A stretch of DNA of 32,746 bases from positions 1 to 32,746 of the forward strand of contig NZ_JAGPOX010000112.1 in assembly GCF_019038435.1 (NCBI RefSeq). The letters are read 5' to 3'. A program made the position numbers and the translations under genes. Below are positions 31,798-32,746 of the stretch, one piece after another. Position 1 is the stretch's first letter; each line of letters begins with the position of its first letter. This DNA comes from Nocardia alni (GTDB lineage: Bacteria > Actinomycetota > Actinomycetes > Mycobacteriales > Mycobacteriaceae). Below the pieces are notes generated by a model. The model saw only the letters and a program-made list of their open reading frames with translations. It was not told where the DNA came from and did no database searches.

Positions 31798-32746
31798 ATG
31801 GACAGCACAGCGGATTCGGCCCGGAAACGGACCGTCGTCGTAGTCGGCCACGGGATGGTCGGGCACCGGTTCGTGCAGGCGCTGCGCGCCCGCGACACGG
31901 CCGGTAGCTGGCAGGTGGTGGTGCTGGGCGAGGAGGCGCGAGCCGCCTACGACCGGGTCGGCCTGTCGTCCTATGTGGGCAGTTGGGACGCGGGGGCGCT
32001 GGCACTTTCCGGTAACGACTACGCCGGTGACTCGCTGGTCGACCTGCGGGTGGGCGTGCGGGCCGAGGCGATCGATCGTATCGCCCGCAAGGTGTTCACC
32101 TCCGATGGCGAGGCGATCGCCTATGACGCGGTGGTGCTGGCGACCGGTTCGTATCCGTTCGTGCCACCGGTGCCCGGGCATGACCGGCCCGAATGCTTCG
32201 TCTACCGCACCATCGATGATCTGGACGGCATCCGCGCCGCCGCGCAGGCGGCCGGTCCCGGGGCGGTCGGCGTCGTGGTCGGCGGTGGCCTGCTGGGTCT
32301 CGAGGCAGCGAATGCGTTGCGGCTCTTGGGAATGACTCCGCACGTGGTCGAGCACAACAAGCGGCTGATGTCCGCTCAGATCGACGAGGGCGGCGGCGCT
32401 GTCTTGGCGGCGCTGGTCGGCGAACTGGGTTTGCGGGTCCGTACCGGGGTCGGCCTCTCGGGTATCGAGGCCGTGCCGGGTGCGGACGTCGGCGATCGAC
32501 TGGAGCTCGCGTTGTCCGATGAGTCGCGGTTGCGGGCGGCCGTGGTGGTGTTCGCTGCCGGTGTGCGTCCGCGTGATCAGGTGGCGCGCGACGCCGGGTT
32601 GCAGGTCGGTCCGCGTGGTGGTGTGATCACCGATCTCGGTTTGCGGACCAGCGATCCCGATATTTACGCCGTGGGTGAGGTCGCAGCGGTGGAGGGGACC
32701 TGTTACGGCCTGGTCGCACCCGGTTACACCACCGCCGAGGTCGTCG
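31798..32746 (+). CDS. nirB: Assimilatory nitrite reductase large subunit, N-terminal part (cut by window edge)
   Basis: The 316 visible codons form a FAD/NAD(P)H-binding reductase module: VVVVGHGMVGHRF (dinucleotide fold), AYDRVGLSSYV, DAVVLATGSYPF, a second dinucleotide fold VGVVVGGGLLGLEAANAL, and YAVGEVAA near the end. NirB starts with exactly this module; the iron-sulfur/sirohaem part would lie beyond the edge. GGAGAGG lies 7 nt before ATG. It is 31 nt after narK, which supports a nitrate assimilation operon. Another FAD reductase is possible, but the narK context makes NirB most likely. Confidence 0.85.
   Translation, partial: MDSTADSARKRTVVVVGHGMVGHRFVQALRARDTAGSWQVVVLGEEARAAYDRVGLSSYVGSWDAGALALSGNDYAGDSLVDLRVGVRAEAIDRIARKVFTSDGEAIAYDAVVLATGSYPFVPPVPGHDRPECFVYRTIDDLDGIRAAAQAAGPGAVGVVVGGGLLGLEAANALRLLGMTPHVVEHNKRLMSAQIDEGGGAVLAALVGELGLRVRTGVGLSGIEAVPGADVGDRLELALSDESRLRAAVVVFAAGVRPRDQVARDAGLQVGPRGGVITDLGLRTSDPDIYAVGEVAAVEGTCYGLVAPGYTTAEVV

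Noticed and set aside
30426..31898. 490-codon open frame antisense to narK
   Set aside because: The plus strand encodes a clear NarK transporter; the antisense product has no membrane or domain pattern.

Overview
The window is very GC-rich and densely packed, with GTG and TTG starts, WXG100/YbaB-type small proteins, STAND-LuxR regulators, and a narK-nirB nitrate assimilation pair at the right edge. This points to an actinomycete, most likely Nocardia or a close relative; the genus is an inference from gene content. No tRNA, rRNA, CRISPR array or intact insertion sequence was seen.

Left block (1-12.7 kb, minus strand). One tightly spaced operon runs from about 12.7 kb off the left edge: two tandem STAND-ATPase/LuxR regulators, an unrecognised 426-residue protein, a WXG100-like small helical protein, a YbaB/EbfC-family protein, and a giant open-ended protein of more than 1850 residues. 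The giant protein has an N-terminal WXG100/CpnT-like helical region, a long low-complexity linker, and then a complete SecA-type motor: Walker A, DEAD box, the SecA 'W-x-DGL-x-QAV-x-AK' signature, MSGT, GRGADIKLG and an arginine-finger motif VI. A SecA-type motor embedded in a type VII-style protein is the most striking item in the window.

Central block (12.7-19.1 kb). A response regulator diverges from that operon and converges on a second response regulator/histidine kinase operon, so one kinase lies between two paralogous OmpR-type regulators. An EamA/RhtA-type exporter, a short secreted-protein ORF that runs into a SnoaL-like gene on the other strand, and a divergent SnoaL/TetR pair with a palindromic operator candidate follow.

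Island-like block (19.1-26 kb). Gene debris (a zinc-type alcohol dehydrogenase tail and a frameshifted fragment resembling a serine recombinase C-terminus) borders a lower-GC cassette. On the minus strand it encodes a serine-recombinase-like/HATPase-like fusion that lacks key residues of both families, a Gfo/Idh/MocA dehydrogenase, a DegT/DnrJ/EryC1-type PLP aminotransferase and a Nudix hydrolase, all coupled. Divergently it encodes an HTH-helical-repeat regulator coupled to an aminoglycoside-phosphotransferase-fold kinase. Together these resemble an aminosugar or aminocyclitol module with its own regulation, but the substrate cannot be read from sequence.

Right block (26-32.7 kb). Small divergent regulator/enzyme pairs follow: aldo/keto reductase with HxlR, and MerR with a class I methyltransferase, the latter with two interleaved promoters that predict leaderless transcripts both ways. 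A VOC-fold protein and a short-chain dehydrogenase come next, then NarK and the N-terminal part of NirB, which is cut by the window edge.
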